6,942 nt of DNA, from contig NZ_BAIO01000100.1 in assembly GCF_000613305.1 (NCBI RefSeq), positions 1 through 6,942 on the forward strand. The letters run 5' to 3'. The DNA is from Komagataeibacter kakiaceti JCM 25156. GTDB taxonomy: Bacteria; Pseudomonadota; Alphaproteobacteria; Acetobacterales; Acetobacteraceae. The position numbers and the translations under genes are program-made. Positions 1-6,854 of this stretch are shown here, in pieces. Below the pieces are notes generated by a model. That model did not search any database and had not been told where the DNA came from. It worked only from the letters and a program-made list of their open reading frames with translations. Position 1 is the first letter of the stretch. Every line of letters begins with the position of its first letter.

Positions 1-427
1 GCCGCCAGCAGCCGGTGGGGGTCGCCATTACCGCCGCCGACTATCAGCCTTCCAGCAGGCGCTGATCAATATCCAGACGGCATGGAGCCAGCAGGACGTG
101 CGCGCCATGCAGCACATGGCCACGCCGGAGATGGTCTCCTACTTCAACACTCAGTTGAGCAGCCTGGCCAGCCGTGGCGCGCGGAATGTCGTGTCGGATG
201 TCCGCTTTGAACGCGGCGACCTGGCGGAAAGCTGGCGTGAAAACGGCTTTGACTACGCAACGGTCGCAATGCGGTATTCCATGATCGACATCACAACCGA
301 CATGACCGGTCGCGTGATCGAGGGCGATCCGGTCAACCGCACCACCGTTACCGAACTGTGGACATTCGTGCGGTCCGCCGGAACGGGAAGCTGGCTGCTC
401 TCCGCCATCCAGCAGACACCCCGCTGA
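1..427 (+). CDS. Tim44-like domain protein, 3' part only, with an apparent frameshift near 47-50
   Basis: C-terminal part of a Tim44-like domain protein; the gene begins before the window. From about position 50 to the TGA at 425-427 the frame reads a typical Tim44-like C-terminus: FQQALINIQTAWSQQD, then MATPEMVSYFNTQLSSL, then FDYATVAMRYSMID, and the end ELWTFVRSAGTGSWLLSAIQ. Upstream of about 47 the sensible sequence (QPVGVAITAADYQ) lies in a different frame. Restoring one G in 'cagccttcc' joins ADYQ to AFQQAL in one frame. Bacterial Tim44-like proteins resemble the C-terminal domain of the mitochondrial import motor subunit Tim44 and are usually membrane-associated; their bacterial role is poorly defined. 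The N-terminal membrane segment, if present, lies outside. The gene ends 29 bases before a strong terminator. The family call rests on recalled sequence patterns. Confidence 0.82.
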   Translation, partial: PPAAGGGRHYRRRLSAFQQALINIQTAWSQQDVRAMQHMATPEMVSYFNTQLSSLASRGARNVVSDVRFERGDLAESWRENGFDYATVAMRYSMIDITTDMTGRVIEGDPVNRTTVTELWTFVRSAGTGSWLLSAIQQTPR

Positions 428-456
428 CAGCGCGCCCACAACACCGTTAATGACAG

Positions 457-486
457 GCCTGCATCCTTGTGATGCAGGCTTTTTTA
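457..486 (+). terminator. Intrinsic terminator of the Tim44-like gene
   Basis: A perfect 9-bp stem (GCCTGCATC at 457-465 with GATGCAGGC at 471-479), a 5-base loop CTTGT and then six T residues (480-485). It lies 29 bases after the stop codon of the + strand gene and is a textbook rho-independent terminator. Confidence 0.93.
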
Positions 487-508
487 TGGTGACGGACGCA
501 GCGCCCAT

Positions 509-547
509 AAAAAACGCCCCCAGCATTGCCGCAGCAGGCTGGGGGCG
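509..547 (-). terminator. Intrinsic terminator of the oxidase-remnant operon
   Basis: Read on the - strand: a perfect 10-bp GC-rich stem (CGCCCCCAGC at 547-538 with GCTGGGGGCG at 524-515), a 13-base loop and then six T residues (514-509). It lies about 95 bases after the stop of the 48-residue gene. It faces the + strand terminator at 457-486, so the two convergent transcription units are separated by back-to-back terminators. The 95 bases from 548 to 642 hold no other gene I can see. Confidence 0.92.
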
Positions 548-642
548 GATAACGATCCATCATGACAGTCGATCGGCCATGCACCGACAGACAGGAACAG
601 GTCACGTTCCTGCGCTACCGGACTGGCTACAGGCCGCTACTT

Positions 643-789
643 CTATATGTGCGCAAGGCTCAGCGCGTACAGGATCACTGCCAGCGCCGATAGCGTAATG
701 GCCACGCCACGGATGCGCCCCTTGTGCCGACGGGCCGCTTCCCGTGCTTCCTGCTGCGGCGTGGCGCGCAGGGTGGTTGCCTGTTCCAT
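643..789 (-). CDS. 48-residue single-pass membrane protein, CoxF-like, cox-operon type
   Basis: Small gene of 48 codons plus TAG. The protein has a charged, helical N-terminal half (PQQEAREAARRHKGRIR, residues 11-27) followed by one hydrophobic segment (about residues 29-48, VAITLSALAVILYALSLAHI) that runs to the C-terminus. The positive residues just before the segment predict an N-in orientation with the C-terminus at or beyond the outer face. The start is supported by GGGAG upstream of the ATG. It lies 39 bases after ctaB. In many alphaproteobacteria the gene after ctaB in the cta/cox operon encodes a protein of this size and layout, called CoxF, linked to cytochrome oxidase assembly; that position and layout are the basis for the call. 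Sequence similarity alone at this length is weak, so it could also be an unrelated small membrane protein. Confidence 0.7.
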   Translation of the reverse strand: MEQATTLRATPQQEAREAARRHKGRIRGVAITLSALAVILYALSLAHI

Positions 790-828
790 CAGCCCGACTC
801 CCGTAAGAATGAAAAATGTTCCGGCCGC

Positions 829-1787
829 TTAATGGGCGATAAATGCATGATCGGCCAGCAGGCCACAGAACAGCAGGAACAGGTAAAGCAGGGAATAGCG
901 AAACGAATACCGCGCCGGACGATCCCCCGTCAGGCTGACACCGTTTGCATCCTGCCTGTCCCGCAGCACCTGAATGGCGAAATAGATAAATCCCAGCCCC
1001 AGCGCGGTCGCCACAACCGTATAAAGCCAGCCTGCCTGATGGGTGAACGAGGGCACCAGTGACACGGCCATCAGCATGATCGTGTACCACAGGATCTGCC
1101 AGCGTGTATGGCGCGCGCCCCGCACCACCGGCAGCATGGGAATGCCCGCGCGCCCGTAATCCTTGCACGCGTACAGCGACAGGGACCAGAAATGCGGCGG
1201 TGTCCACAGGAAGATGATGCCGAACATCACCACAGGCATGATCGCCATGGACCCGTTGCCGCCGCCCAGCCGATCATGGGGGGAAACGCACCCGCCGCCC
1301 CGCCGATCACGATGTTCTGCGGTGTCGAACGCTTGAGCCACATCGTGTAGATCACGGCATAGAAGAAGATGGAAAACGCCAGGATACCCGCCGCAAGCGC
1401 GTTGGTCGCCAGCCACATGAGAATGACCGATGCGGTGGACAGGCCAATGCCATAGCCCAGCGCGGCCTCCGCCCCGATCCGCCCATCGGGGATGGGCCGG
1501 GTGACCGTGCGCTTCATGACCGCGTCGATATCGCGGTCATACCACATATTGATGGCGCCCGCCGCACCCGAGGCCATGCAGATGCACAGGATGCTGACCA
1601 CGGCCACCAGCGGGTTGAGCGGTCCCGGCGCCATGGCCAGACCGGCGGCCCCGGTAAAGACCACCAGCGAGATGACACGGGGCTTGAGCAGCACCAGCCA
1701 GTCCCGCGCCAGCGTGCCGACACGAGTGGCGTCATAGGTAATGGCGGCACCTTCGGCCGCATCGGGCGTGGTGGTGGTGCCGCTCAT
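829..1787 (-). CDS. ctaB: Protoheme IX farnesyltransferase (haem O synthase), with an apparent one-base frameshift
   Basis: Integral membrane UbiA-family prenyltransferase that transfers the farnesyl group of farnesyl diphosphate to the vinyl side chain of haem B, giving haem O for bo3-type oxidases and as precursor of haem A. The first Asp-rich motif NMWYDRDID (N80, D84, D88) and the second motif [14 protein letters not shown] (D210, R213) are both clear, as is [17 protein letters not shown] before the latter; hydrophobic helices fill the rest. The frame breaks after residue 179 (AAATG), at the GGG run 1252-1254. One extra G gives [14 protein letters not shown] and a 319-residue protein, about the usual size. 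The start at 1787 lies 2 bases after the oxidase-like gene's stop, preceded by GGAG; an in-frame upstream start at 1826 would overlap that gene. The frameshift is probably a sequence error; if real, the second Asp motif is lost and the enzyme is dead. Confidence 0.93.
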
Positions 1788-1789
1788 GA

Positions 1790-3154
1790 TCAGGCGTCTC
1801 CGCGCGTGGGGGAAGGTGTCCGCCATTCCGGCGTATAAGCGCCCGGACCCCAGTAATTATCCGGCAGGGCGGCGGCCGGGCGCAGGCCGGCCTGCACCAC
1901 GATCCCGGCAAAAACCAGCATGGAAAGCCCCATGAGCACGGCCCCCAGCACCCCCGGCATACCGTGGAAGGCCAGAAGCGACAGCGCGGTGCCGCCAACC
2001 GTCAGCCCGAAATGGACCCGGCTGGCCATGACCGGCGCGACATGGCCCACCATCTTGCCAATCCAGTAATAGAACCCGGCGAACATGGCGAACATGGCGG
2101 CGTACAGTGTCGCCGCATGCACATCGGCCATGCCGCCGGGCATGAGCGACATGATGGAACCGACCACCAGCAGCGCCACGAAACCGGCGGCCCATTCCAC
2201 CGGCACGGCGGCGCGCATATGGCCCGCCCTTACCGTTCGCGCCCATGCCACCAGCACGGCCAGCACCGGCAGCACGACCAGCCCGAGCTGCACCGTGGCC
2301 ATGGGGGCGACCATGCCCTCCAGCCCGCCATGCAGCAGGTCATGCACCCATACCGAAGCCCCGCCCACGGACATGACCACCAGCGCGCCCAGCACCACGC
2401 GCGGCATCCGCAGCGGTGTCGCGGCAAATGTTTCGATAATCTGTGAGACGATCCCGATGGAGGGCAGCAGCAGCAGCGCGATCTCGGGGCCGGTGAAGAC
2501 ATGCAGCAGTGCATCGATATGCGGCGACATATCGCCCCCGGCCAGCAGGATCCGGGTCAGCCCACCGGCCAGCACCGGCATGACCATGACAGTCATCATC
2601 GCGCCCAGGCCCTGCGCCCATACGAATATCGGCAGGTCACGCAGCCGCTGGCCGATCGGCCCCATGTTCAGCACGGTCGCGACCATGGTGATGGCCTGAA
2701 ACAGCATGCCCAGACACCACCCCATCAGCGCGACCACGGAAACCCAGCCGGGCACGGCGGGCGAAAGACCGGCCATGACGGCGATGAAACTGGCCGCCAC
2801 AAGCGCCCAGCCCGCCAGCGCCATACGCGGGAAGGCCAGCGCGTGGGCACGCAGCAGCAGGGGCACGAACCAGTTGCCAAACCCGCCGGTCAGGGCCGGC
2901 AGGGCGCAGAAGAAGACCATCAGCATGCCATGGCGGCGGCCGATGCGTTCAACGGCGCCCGCCACGTCCCCACCGGCCCAGGCGGAAAGCAGGGACCGGG
3001 GCAGCAGACCGGCCTGAAGGCTGACAGCCAGCACGCCACCGGCCAGACCCGCCACGATCGCCATGACGAGGTACAGCATGCCGATGGTCCGGTAGGCGCA
3101 ACCTCCGCCCGCCTGCCTTACGCCATCCGCCCCGAACCCGGTGCCTGTGGGCAT
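1790..3154 (-). CDS. Degenerate haem-copper oxidase subunit I homologue lacking the oxygen-reducing site
   Basis: A 454-residue protein with about twelve hydrophobic segments that aligns by eye to aa3-type subunit I (CtaD, usually about 530-550 residues). Landmarks: [17 protein letters not shown] (24-40), RHGMLMVFF (74-82), [11 protein letters not shown] (88-98), LAFPRM (106-111), LPIFVW (174-179), FTGPEI (220-225) for the usual FGHPEV, WVHDLL (269-274) for WAHHMY, MADVHAA (342-348) for VAHFHYV, and [11 protein letters not shown] (358-368). Both low-spin haem histidines remain (H75, H346). The high-spin haem histidine is D344. Of the CuB ligands, the HPEVY histidine is G222 and one of the adjacent pair is D272, leaving H271. 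The cross-linked tyrosine is A226. The channel lysine, the AFPRM-loop aspartate, the Mg-site HD pair and the propionate RR pair are missing. It cannot be a normal oxidase; a haem-binding or assembly role is inference. Start chosen at 3154 because AGGGAG lies 7 bases upstream; an ATG at 3175 has no such site. Confidence 0.9.
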   Translation of the reverse strand: MPTGTGFGADGVRQAGGGCAYRTIGMLYLVMAIVAGLAGGVLAVSLQAGLLPRSLLSAWAGGDVAGAVERIGRRHGMLMVFFCALPALTGGFGNWFVPLLLRAHALAFPRMALAGWALVAASFIAVMAGLSPAVPGWVSVVALMGWCLGMLFQAITMVATVLNMGPIGQRLRDLPIFVWAQGLGAMMTVMVMPVLAGGLTRILLAGGDMSPHIDALLHVFTGPEIALLLLPSIGIVSQIIETFAATPLRMPRVVLGALVVMSVGGASVWVHDLLHGGLEGMVAPMATVQLGLVVLPVLAVLVAWARTVRAGHMRAAVPVEWAAGFVALLVVGSIMSLMPGGMADVHAATLYAAMFAMFAGFYYWIGKMVGHVAPVMASRVHFGLTVGGTALSLLAFHGMPGVLGAVLMGLSMLVFAGIVVQAGLRPAAALPDNYWGPGAYTPEWRTPSPTRGDA

Positions 3155-3161
3155 ATGATCA

Positions 3162-3167
3162 CTCCCT
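3162..3167 (-). promoter_or_regulatory. Ribosome binding site that fixes the start of the oxidase-like gene
   Basis: AGGGAG on the - strand, 7 bases before the ATG at 3154. The alternative in-frame ATG at 3175 is preceded by GGATAGCGGCGC with no purine-rich site at useful spacing, so translation more likely starts at 3154. Confidence 0.65.
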
Positions 3168-3206
3168 GCTGCCATGCGCCGCTATCCGGCAAGGCCAATC
3201 GTTACC

Positions 3207-3219
3207 ATGATTTCATCAT
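3207..3219. promoter_or_regulatory. Inverted repeat in the AT-rich leader of the oxidase-like gene, possible operator
   Basis: Perfect inverted repeat ATGAT-TTC-ATCAT, lying 53 bases before the start at 3154. It sits in an AT-rich patch (about 3204-3242) that stands out in this GC-rich window and also contains TATAAG on the - strand (3234-3229), a possible -10 element. I could not find a convincing -35 partner. Position and symmetry suggest a promoter with a regulator site, but neither is proven and the repeat does not match an FNR box. Confidence 0.3.
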
Positions 3220-3237
3220 ATATCGCGACTTATACAC

Positions 3238-3269
3238 AAAAACGACCCTGCGGGCCGCTCTGGTGGTCG
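3238..3269 (-). terminator. Possible second hairpin with T-run between pmtA and the oxidase-like gene
   Basis: On the - strand, CGACC (3269-3265) can pair with GGTCG (3247-3243), with an additional small GCG/CGC pairing inside the loop, and five T residues follow (3242-3238). The outer stem is only 5 bp with a long loop, so it is a weak terminator candidate. It could end pmtA transcription just before the promoter-like AT-rich patch. Confidence 0.3.
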
Positions 3270-3284
3270 CGCAAATGTCATTTC

Positions 3285-3307
3285 AGCCCTGCCCGAAAGG
3301 CAGGGCT
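3285..3307 (-). terminator. Strong hairpin just after pmtA, possible terminator without T-run
   Basis: Perfect 9-bp stem (AGCCCTGCC / GGCAGGGCT) with a 5-base loop, 20 bases after the pmtA stop codon. On the - strand it is followed by GAAATGACATTT rather than a T-run, so it may be an mRNA 3'-end stabiliser or a terminator working together with the T-run at 3242-3238. Confidence 0.45.
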
Positions 3308-3327
3308 GCCCGCCAGCGCCGGGGCGC

Positions 3328-4040
3328 TCAGGCCACCATGGGGCTGGCGCAGGCGCCTGCCTCACGTTCCAGCGTAACAAGGGTAAACAGCCCGGCGGGC
3401 GGCACGGGCTGGAGTGTCGCGCGCCGCAGGTCGGCGGGCGGCAGCAGGGATTCGATGGCAAAATCCGGATGCCAGCCCAGTGAATGCGACGCCCGCGCCA
3501 TGCCACGTTCCACCGCCAGCCGGACACCGCCCTGCGCCAGGAAGTGGTTGACGAACAGGATATGCCCACCCGCCTGACCACGCGCTTGAGTTCGGCCAGC
3601 AGGGCGCGCGGATGCGGCACGACGGACGCCACGAACATCGCAACGGCGATGTCGAACGTACCATCGGCGAACTGCGTGGCCTCGGCGTCCATTTCCAGCA
3701 GGTTGTCCACGTTGGACAGCCGCAGGCGGCGTACGCGCTGGCGCGCGCGCTCGAGCATGTCCCCCGACAGGTCGATGCCGGTAATATGCTTGTTCGCGCG
3801 GTAATAGGGCAGGGCGAGGCCGGTGCCCACGCCCACTTCCAGCACCCGTGTGCCGGGCAGGCTGTTCACGGCCTCGACCGCGCGCTTGCGCCCGAAGGCG
3901 GAAACACTGCCGAACAGCGCATCATACACCCCGGCCCAGCGCCGGTAGGCCGCCTTGACCGCCGCCGCGTCCAGCGCGGATTTGGGCGAAGGGATTTCCA
4001 CAACCTTTTCGGAGGCTTCATCATGCAGAACGTCGCTCAT
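3328..4040 (-). CDS. pmtA: Phosphatidylethanolamine N-methyltransferase (PmtA type), with an apparent one-base frameshift
   Basis: Class I SAM-dependent methyltransferase of the alphaproteobacterial PmtA kind, which methylates phosphatidylethanolamine stepwise to phosphatidylcholine at the inner membrane; the pmt pathway is known in acetic acid bacteria and linked to acid tolerance. Visible: YRRWAGVYDALFG (32-44), SAM motif I VLEVGVGTG (66-74), the acidic residue of motif II in ITGIDLSGDML (86-96), NLLEMDAE (113-120) and FDIAVAMFVASVVPHP (129-144). The frame breaks after residue 156 (KRVVR) at 3570-3573. One restored base, most simply AGGCGGG to AGGCCGGG, gives RPGGHILFVNHFL and a C-terminus in the frame ending at 3328, for 237 residues in total. 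Without it the protein runs into a meaningless arginine-rich tail. Start at 4040 chosen for GGGA upstream and the family-like N-terminus. The choice between PmtA and a related lipid or quinone methyltransferase rests on the SVVP and NHF patterns. Confidence 0.85.
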
Positions 4041-4266
4041 CAGGCTGTTCCCATGCCCTGGCCATGAAAGAAGGCCTGTTGCGCCCCCTTTCGTGCTGCA
4101 TCCGCCATGATCAAATCCATCCCGTTGTGCTGCTGCATTACAATCCCACCTGACCTGTCCGCGCGCCGTGCCGGCCCACGTGACCGCATGCAATCCATAT
4201 CAAATGTCAAGCCGCATGGCACGACAGTTGCGACTATCGCGCCCGTTCCCAATTCCGTTTCCATTC
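4041..4266 (-). other. 226-base spacer between gshB and pmtA, probable pmtA promoter region
   Basis: No convincing gene. On the - strand it contains an exact TTGACA (4210-4205), but the hexamer 17 bases on is GCGGTC, a poor -10, so a standard sigma-70 promoter is not established. TGTAAT, close to a -10 element, occurs nearer pmtA, also without a clear partner. The base composition is visibly less GC-rich than in the flanking genes. No T-run terminator for gshB was found. Confidence 0.4.
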
Positions 4267-5274
4267 CTACGCGTTCACGCCGCCCGTGACCAGACGGGAT
4301 ACGATCGCATCCCAGATCAGCCCCGCCGTATTGACGCCGTCAAAACGATCGATCTCCTGCAATCCGGTCGGAGATGTCACATTGATCTCGGTCAACCATT
4401 CCCCGATCACGTCGATTCCGACAAAAATCAGACCCTCGTCACGCAGTAACGGCCCGATCGCGTTACAGATTTCATGGTCGCGCGCGGTCAGTTCCGCCCG
4501 CACGGGGCGACCGCCCACATGCATGTTGGACCGGGTCTCGCCCTCCGCCGGGATACGGTCGATCGCACCTACCGGCCTGCCATCGACCAGGATGATGCGC
4601 TTGTCACCCCGGCGCACGGCGGGTTCGTAACGCTGGATCATCAGCGGCTCACGCGAGCGGGCGAAGTGCATTTCCAGCAGGGAGTTGAGATTGGGATCCC
4701 CGGGCTGGATGCGGAACACGCCGGCACCACCATTGCCGAACAGCGGCTTGACGATGATATCGCCCCATTTCGCGCGGAAGGCCTTTATGGCCTGCACGTC
4801 CCATGTCACCAGCGTGGGCGGCATGAGATCGGGATAATGCGTGACCAGTATCTTTTCGGGCGCGTTGCGTACGGCCGCGGGATTATTGACCACCAGCGCC
4901 CGGTCCGGCCCCACGCCGTGGATGTGTTCGAGAATATGGGTGGCGGTGATGTAGGCCATGTCGAAAGGCGGGTCCTGACGCATCAGCACCACATCCATGC
5001 CGGCCAGGTCGATGACCTGCTCCGCGCCGTATTCGGCATGGTCCCCGACCCTGCGCCGCACCGTGACCGGGCGCGCGCGCGCCGTGACACGCTCGGTGCG
5101 CGCGGCGTGGGGGGTAATGCGTCCCTCGTTCAGGCTCAGGGCCTCGACCTGATAGACGAACAGTTCATAACCGCGCGCCTGCGCCTCCAGCATCAGGGCA
5201 AAGGTTGAATCGCCATTGATGTCGATACCGCCTAGCGGGTCCATCTGGACGGCAACCTTCAGGGGGCGTGGCAT
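4267..5274 (-). CDS. gshB: Glutathione synthetase
   Basis: ATP-grasp ligase that joins glycine to gamma-glutamylcysteine, the second step of glutathione synthesis, in the cytoplasm. The 335-residue protein is intact and slightly longer than the E. coli enzyme (316). It shows the prokaryotic GshB landmarks in order: an N-terminal [20 protein letters not shown] (7-26), [19 protein letters not shown] (98-116), the phosphate-binding loop [16 protein letters not shown] (173-188), [20 protein letters not shown] (224-243), [11 protein letters not shown] (245-255), [11 protein letters not shown] (281-291), and [15 protein letters not shown] (294-308). The start is supported by GGAG 11 bases upstream of the ATG. 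The first GSH enzyme (gshA) is not in the window. The gene follows greB by 111 bases; TATTAT at 5357-5352 could be a -10 element of its own promoter, with no clear -35. Confidence 0.96.
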   Translation of the reverse strand: MPRPLKVAVQMDPLGGIDINGDSTFALMLEAQARGYELFVYQVEALSLNEGRITPHAARTERVTARARPVTVRRRVGDHAEYGAEQVIDLAGMDVVLMRQDPPFDMAYITATHILEHIHGVGPDRALVVNNPAAVRNAPEKILVTHYPDLMPPTLVTWDVQAIKAFRAKWGDIIVKPLFGNGGAGVFRIQPGDPNLNSLLEMHFARSREPLMIQRYEPAVRRGDKRIILVDGRPVGAIDRIPAEGETRSNMHVGGRPVRAELTARDHEICNAIGPLLRDEGLIFVGIDVIGEWLTEINVTSPTGLQEIDRFDGVNTAGLIWDAIVSRLVTGGVNA

Positions 5275-5372
5275 GTAAGCACTTTCTCCGCACGAAACAG
5301 GGCCGGTCTGCGCCGGGTGTCATGAACTGAAACCTTCAGCGACTCATCGTCATAATATGCCTTCAGCCACAC
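5259..5372 (-). CDS. Doubtful 37-residue ORF between greB and gshB
   Basis: The only open frame across the greB-gshB spacer that looks protein-like: GTG start at 5372, sequence beginning [19 protein letters not shown], a basic stretch [11 protein letters not shown], and TGA inside the first codons of gshB. GGGGGG lies 6 bases before the GTG. About 60 percent of third positions are G or C, intermediate between the genes and the non-coding spacer. If the G6 run at 5378-5383 were G7, the frame would instead begin at the ATG overlapping the greB stop (TAATG), giving a 42-residue product; this window has four other suspected single-base losses. I recognise no family, and it may simply be leader sequence of gshB. 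Confidence 0.25.
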   Translation of the reverse strand: MWLKAYYDDESLKVSVHDTRRRPALFRAEKVLTCHAP

Positions 5373-5385
5373 GGCCAGCCCCCCA

Positions 5386-5916
5386 TTAGGGCAAAGGCGG
5401 GTAGGAGATGGCCATGACCTCGATCATTTCCTCGCCACGCGGGGTCATGAGCCGGACCTCATCGCCCACCGTGGCGCGCATGAGCGCCCGCGCCACGGGC
5501 GAGACCAGGCTGATCTGCCCCGCCGCCATGTCCGCCTCATCCACGCCGAGGATCGTGACCGTCCGTTCCTCATCCGCTTCCGTCGCGTATGTGACCGTTG
5601 CGCCAAAAAACACGCGGTCGCGCTGCTTCTGGGCGGCGGGATCGACGATGATGGCGTTATCGATCCGCTTTGTCAGGAAGCGGATGCGCCGGTCGATTTC
5701 GCGCAGGCGGCGCTTGCCATACTGGTAATCACCATTTTCCGAACGGTCGCCATTGCCCGCCGCCCACGATACGATTTCAACAATCTTCGGGCGTTCATCG
5801 CGCAGCAGGGCGTTGAGTTCCGTCCGCATCGCAGCAATGCCGCCGGGTGTGATATAACATGTCAGGCCACCTGTTCCTGACCCGTTCCCTTTTGGCGCGG
5901 CATTCGGGCGGGCCAT
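5386..5916 (-). CDS. greB: Transcription elongation factor GreB
   Basis: Gre factor that enters the secondary channel of RNA polymerase and stimulates cleavage of backtracked RNA. The 176-residue protein has the N-terminal coiled coil carrying the tip acidic pair in WAAGNGDRSENGDYQYGKRR (D57, E60), then LREIDRRIRFLTKRIDN (71-87), the FKBP-like C-terminal domain with VFFGATVTY (102-110), VTILGVDEAD (120-129), ISLVSPVARALM (135-146) and VGDEVRLMTPRGEE (150-163). YQYGKRRLREIDRRIRFL matches GreB rather than GreA. About 18 extra N-terminal residues rich in Gly/Asn/Pro precede the domain. The ATG at 5916 shares its A with the TGA of the preceding epimerase (TGATG), and its own ribosome binding site is weak, so translation is probably coupled. 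A GTG at 5922 would add two residues. Confidence 0.95.
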   Translation of the reverse strand: MARPNAAPKGNGSGTGGLTCYITPGGIAAMRTELNALLRDERPKIVEIVSWAAGNGDRSENGDYQYGKRRLREIDRRIRFLTKRIDNAIIVDPAAQKQRDRVFFGATVTYATEADEERTVTILGVDEADMAAGQISLVSPVARALMRATVGDEVRLMTPRGEEMIEVMAISYPPLP

Positions 5917-6808
5917 CAGCACCGCGCCACCGTCATGCGGATATGCCCCTCCATCCTCTGCCCCGGCGCGAGAACACGAACGCCGCTATCGGCAATGACG
6001 GTGCGGTTGAGGCCATCATTCATGTTGCTGACCGGTTCCACGCCGATATAGGGCTGGTCGGGCGGGGTAAAAAGCACCAGATGGCGCAGTTCCGGGCTGC
6101 TTTCGAGCGTGAGGGCATATCCCTCGCGCGGCCAGCGCAGGAAGGCGCTGCCCGACCATCCGGCATAGCAGTTGTCGATGGGCGCATGGCCCGCGTCGCG
6201 CATATGGGCGAAGGACCATTCCCCTTCCGCCGGGACACGCAGGGCGGGCATGTGGTCCGGCCCGTTGGTCCATACGCTGCTGGCGGCAAAGCCCAGCCGC
6301 AGGCCCGCGTGCCGCGGAAAATATGGATGAAAGCCCATGCCTACCGGCTGGTCGCGCGTATCGGCGTTTTCCACCATGATGCCGATGGACAGGCCGTTTT
6401 CACGCAGGTCGTAGCGCAACTGGGCGCGGTAGCTGAACGGCCACTGGCCCGCCAGTTCATGCACGGCACATGGTCGAGACTGAGTGTCGCGCTGTTATCG
6501 GACAGCATGTCGAGCCGCCAGCGCCGCTGCCAGCCATTGCCGTGAATGGCGCAGTTCTCCCCCGCGAAGCTGGGTGTGAGGTGATAATCCACGCCTTCGA
6601 ACCGGAACTGGTCCCCCGCGACGCGGTTGGAAAAGGGCACCAGCGGATACCCCGCCACCGCGCGCCCGTGCTGCGCCACCAGATGCGGGTCAATGACCGG
6701 GCGCAGGAAATCCATGCCGCCGCTGCGCCAGAAGGCGATGCTGCCGCCCAGATCAGGCAGGAGCCCCAGCGTCGCCCCGCCCGCGTTCAGCTCCAGCGTG
6801 GCCGACAT
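5916..6808 (-). CDS. Aldose 1-epimerase (YphB/GalM superfamily), with an apparent one-base frameshift
   Basis: Mutarotase-type enzyme that interconverts the alpha and beta anomers of a free sugar; the exact sugar is not clear from sequence. Superfamily residues are visible: PFSNRV (58-63), CAIHGNGWQRRW (86-97) with the binding histidine H89, GFHPYFP with the catalytic histidine H161, and GVEPVSNMNDGLN with the catalytic glutamate E258 (numbering after frame repair). The IHGNGW and VEPVSN forms resemble the YphB-like branch. The frame breaks after residue 115 (LDHVP) at 6464-6466; adding one C (CCG to CCCG) gives DHVPVHELAGQWPFSYRA and a 297-residue protein of normal size. Start at 6808 chosen because the similarity begins there and GGGA lies upstream; a longer GTG-initiated frame reaches the window edge but its extension looks non-coding. 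It is the first clear gene of a unit leading into greB. If the frameshift is real, both catalytic residues are lost. Confidence 0.88.
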
Positions 6809-6854
6809 TTCACGTTCCCGCTGGCCGGTACAGGGAATCTGGAAGGTTTGGGTC

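Noticed and set aside
602..1207. A 201-codon - strand frame across the 3' part of ctaB and the small membrane gene.
   Set aside because: It overlaps ctaB and the 48-residue gene in another frame, and shows low-complexity Gly/Ala/Arg composition with no family pattern.
3216..3570. Arginine- and proline-rich C-terminus that the unshifted pmtA frame would encode.
   Set aside because: The PmtA similarity (GGHILFVNHF onward) continues in the neighbouring frame, so this tail is a frameshift artefact, not a novel domain.
2501..3577. A 358-codon open frame on the + strand opposite the oxidase-like gene and pmtA end.
   Set aside because: Its product is a His/Gln/Arg-rich low-complexity sequence typical of the antisense of a GC-rich membrane protein gene, and it spans two real genes and their spacer.
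4205..4210. Exact TTGACA upstream of pmtA as a complete sigma-70 promoter.
   Set aside because: No acceptable -10 hexamer at 15-19 bases; kept only as a remark in the spacer entry.
4040..4264. A 74-codon - strand frame filling the gshB-pmtA spacer, starting 2 bases after the gshB stop and ending in TGATG with the pmtA start.
   Set aside because: The junctions look like coupling, but codon use is poor (many ATA, GTA, TTG and A/T third positions, unlike neighbours), the sequence has no recognisable domain or membrane segment, and the stretch contains promoter-like hexamers. More likely an untranslated pmtA leader.
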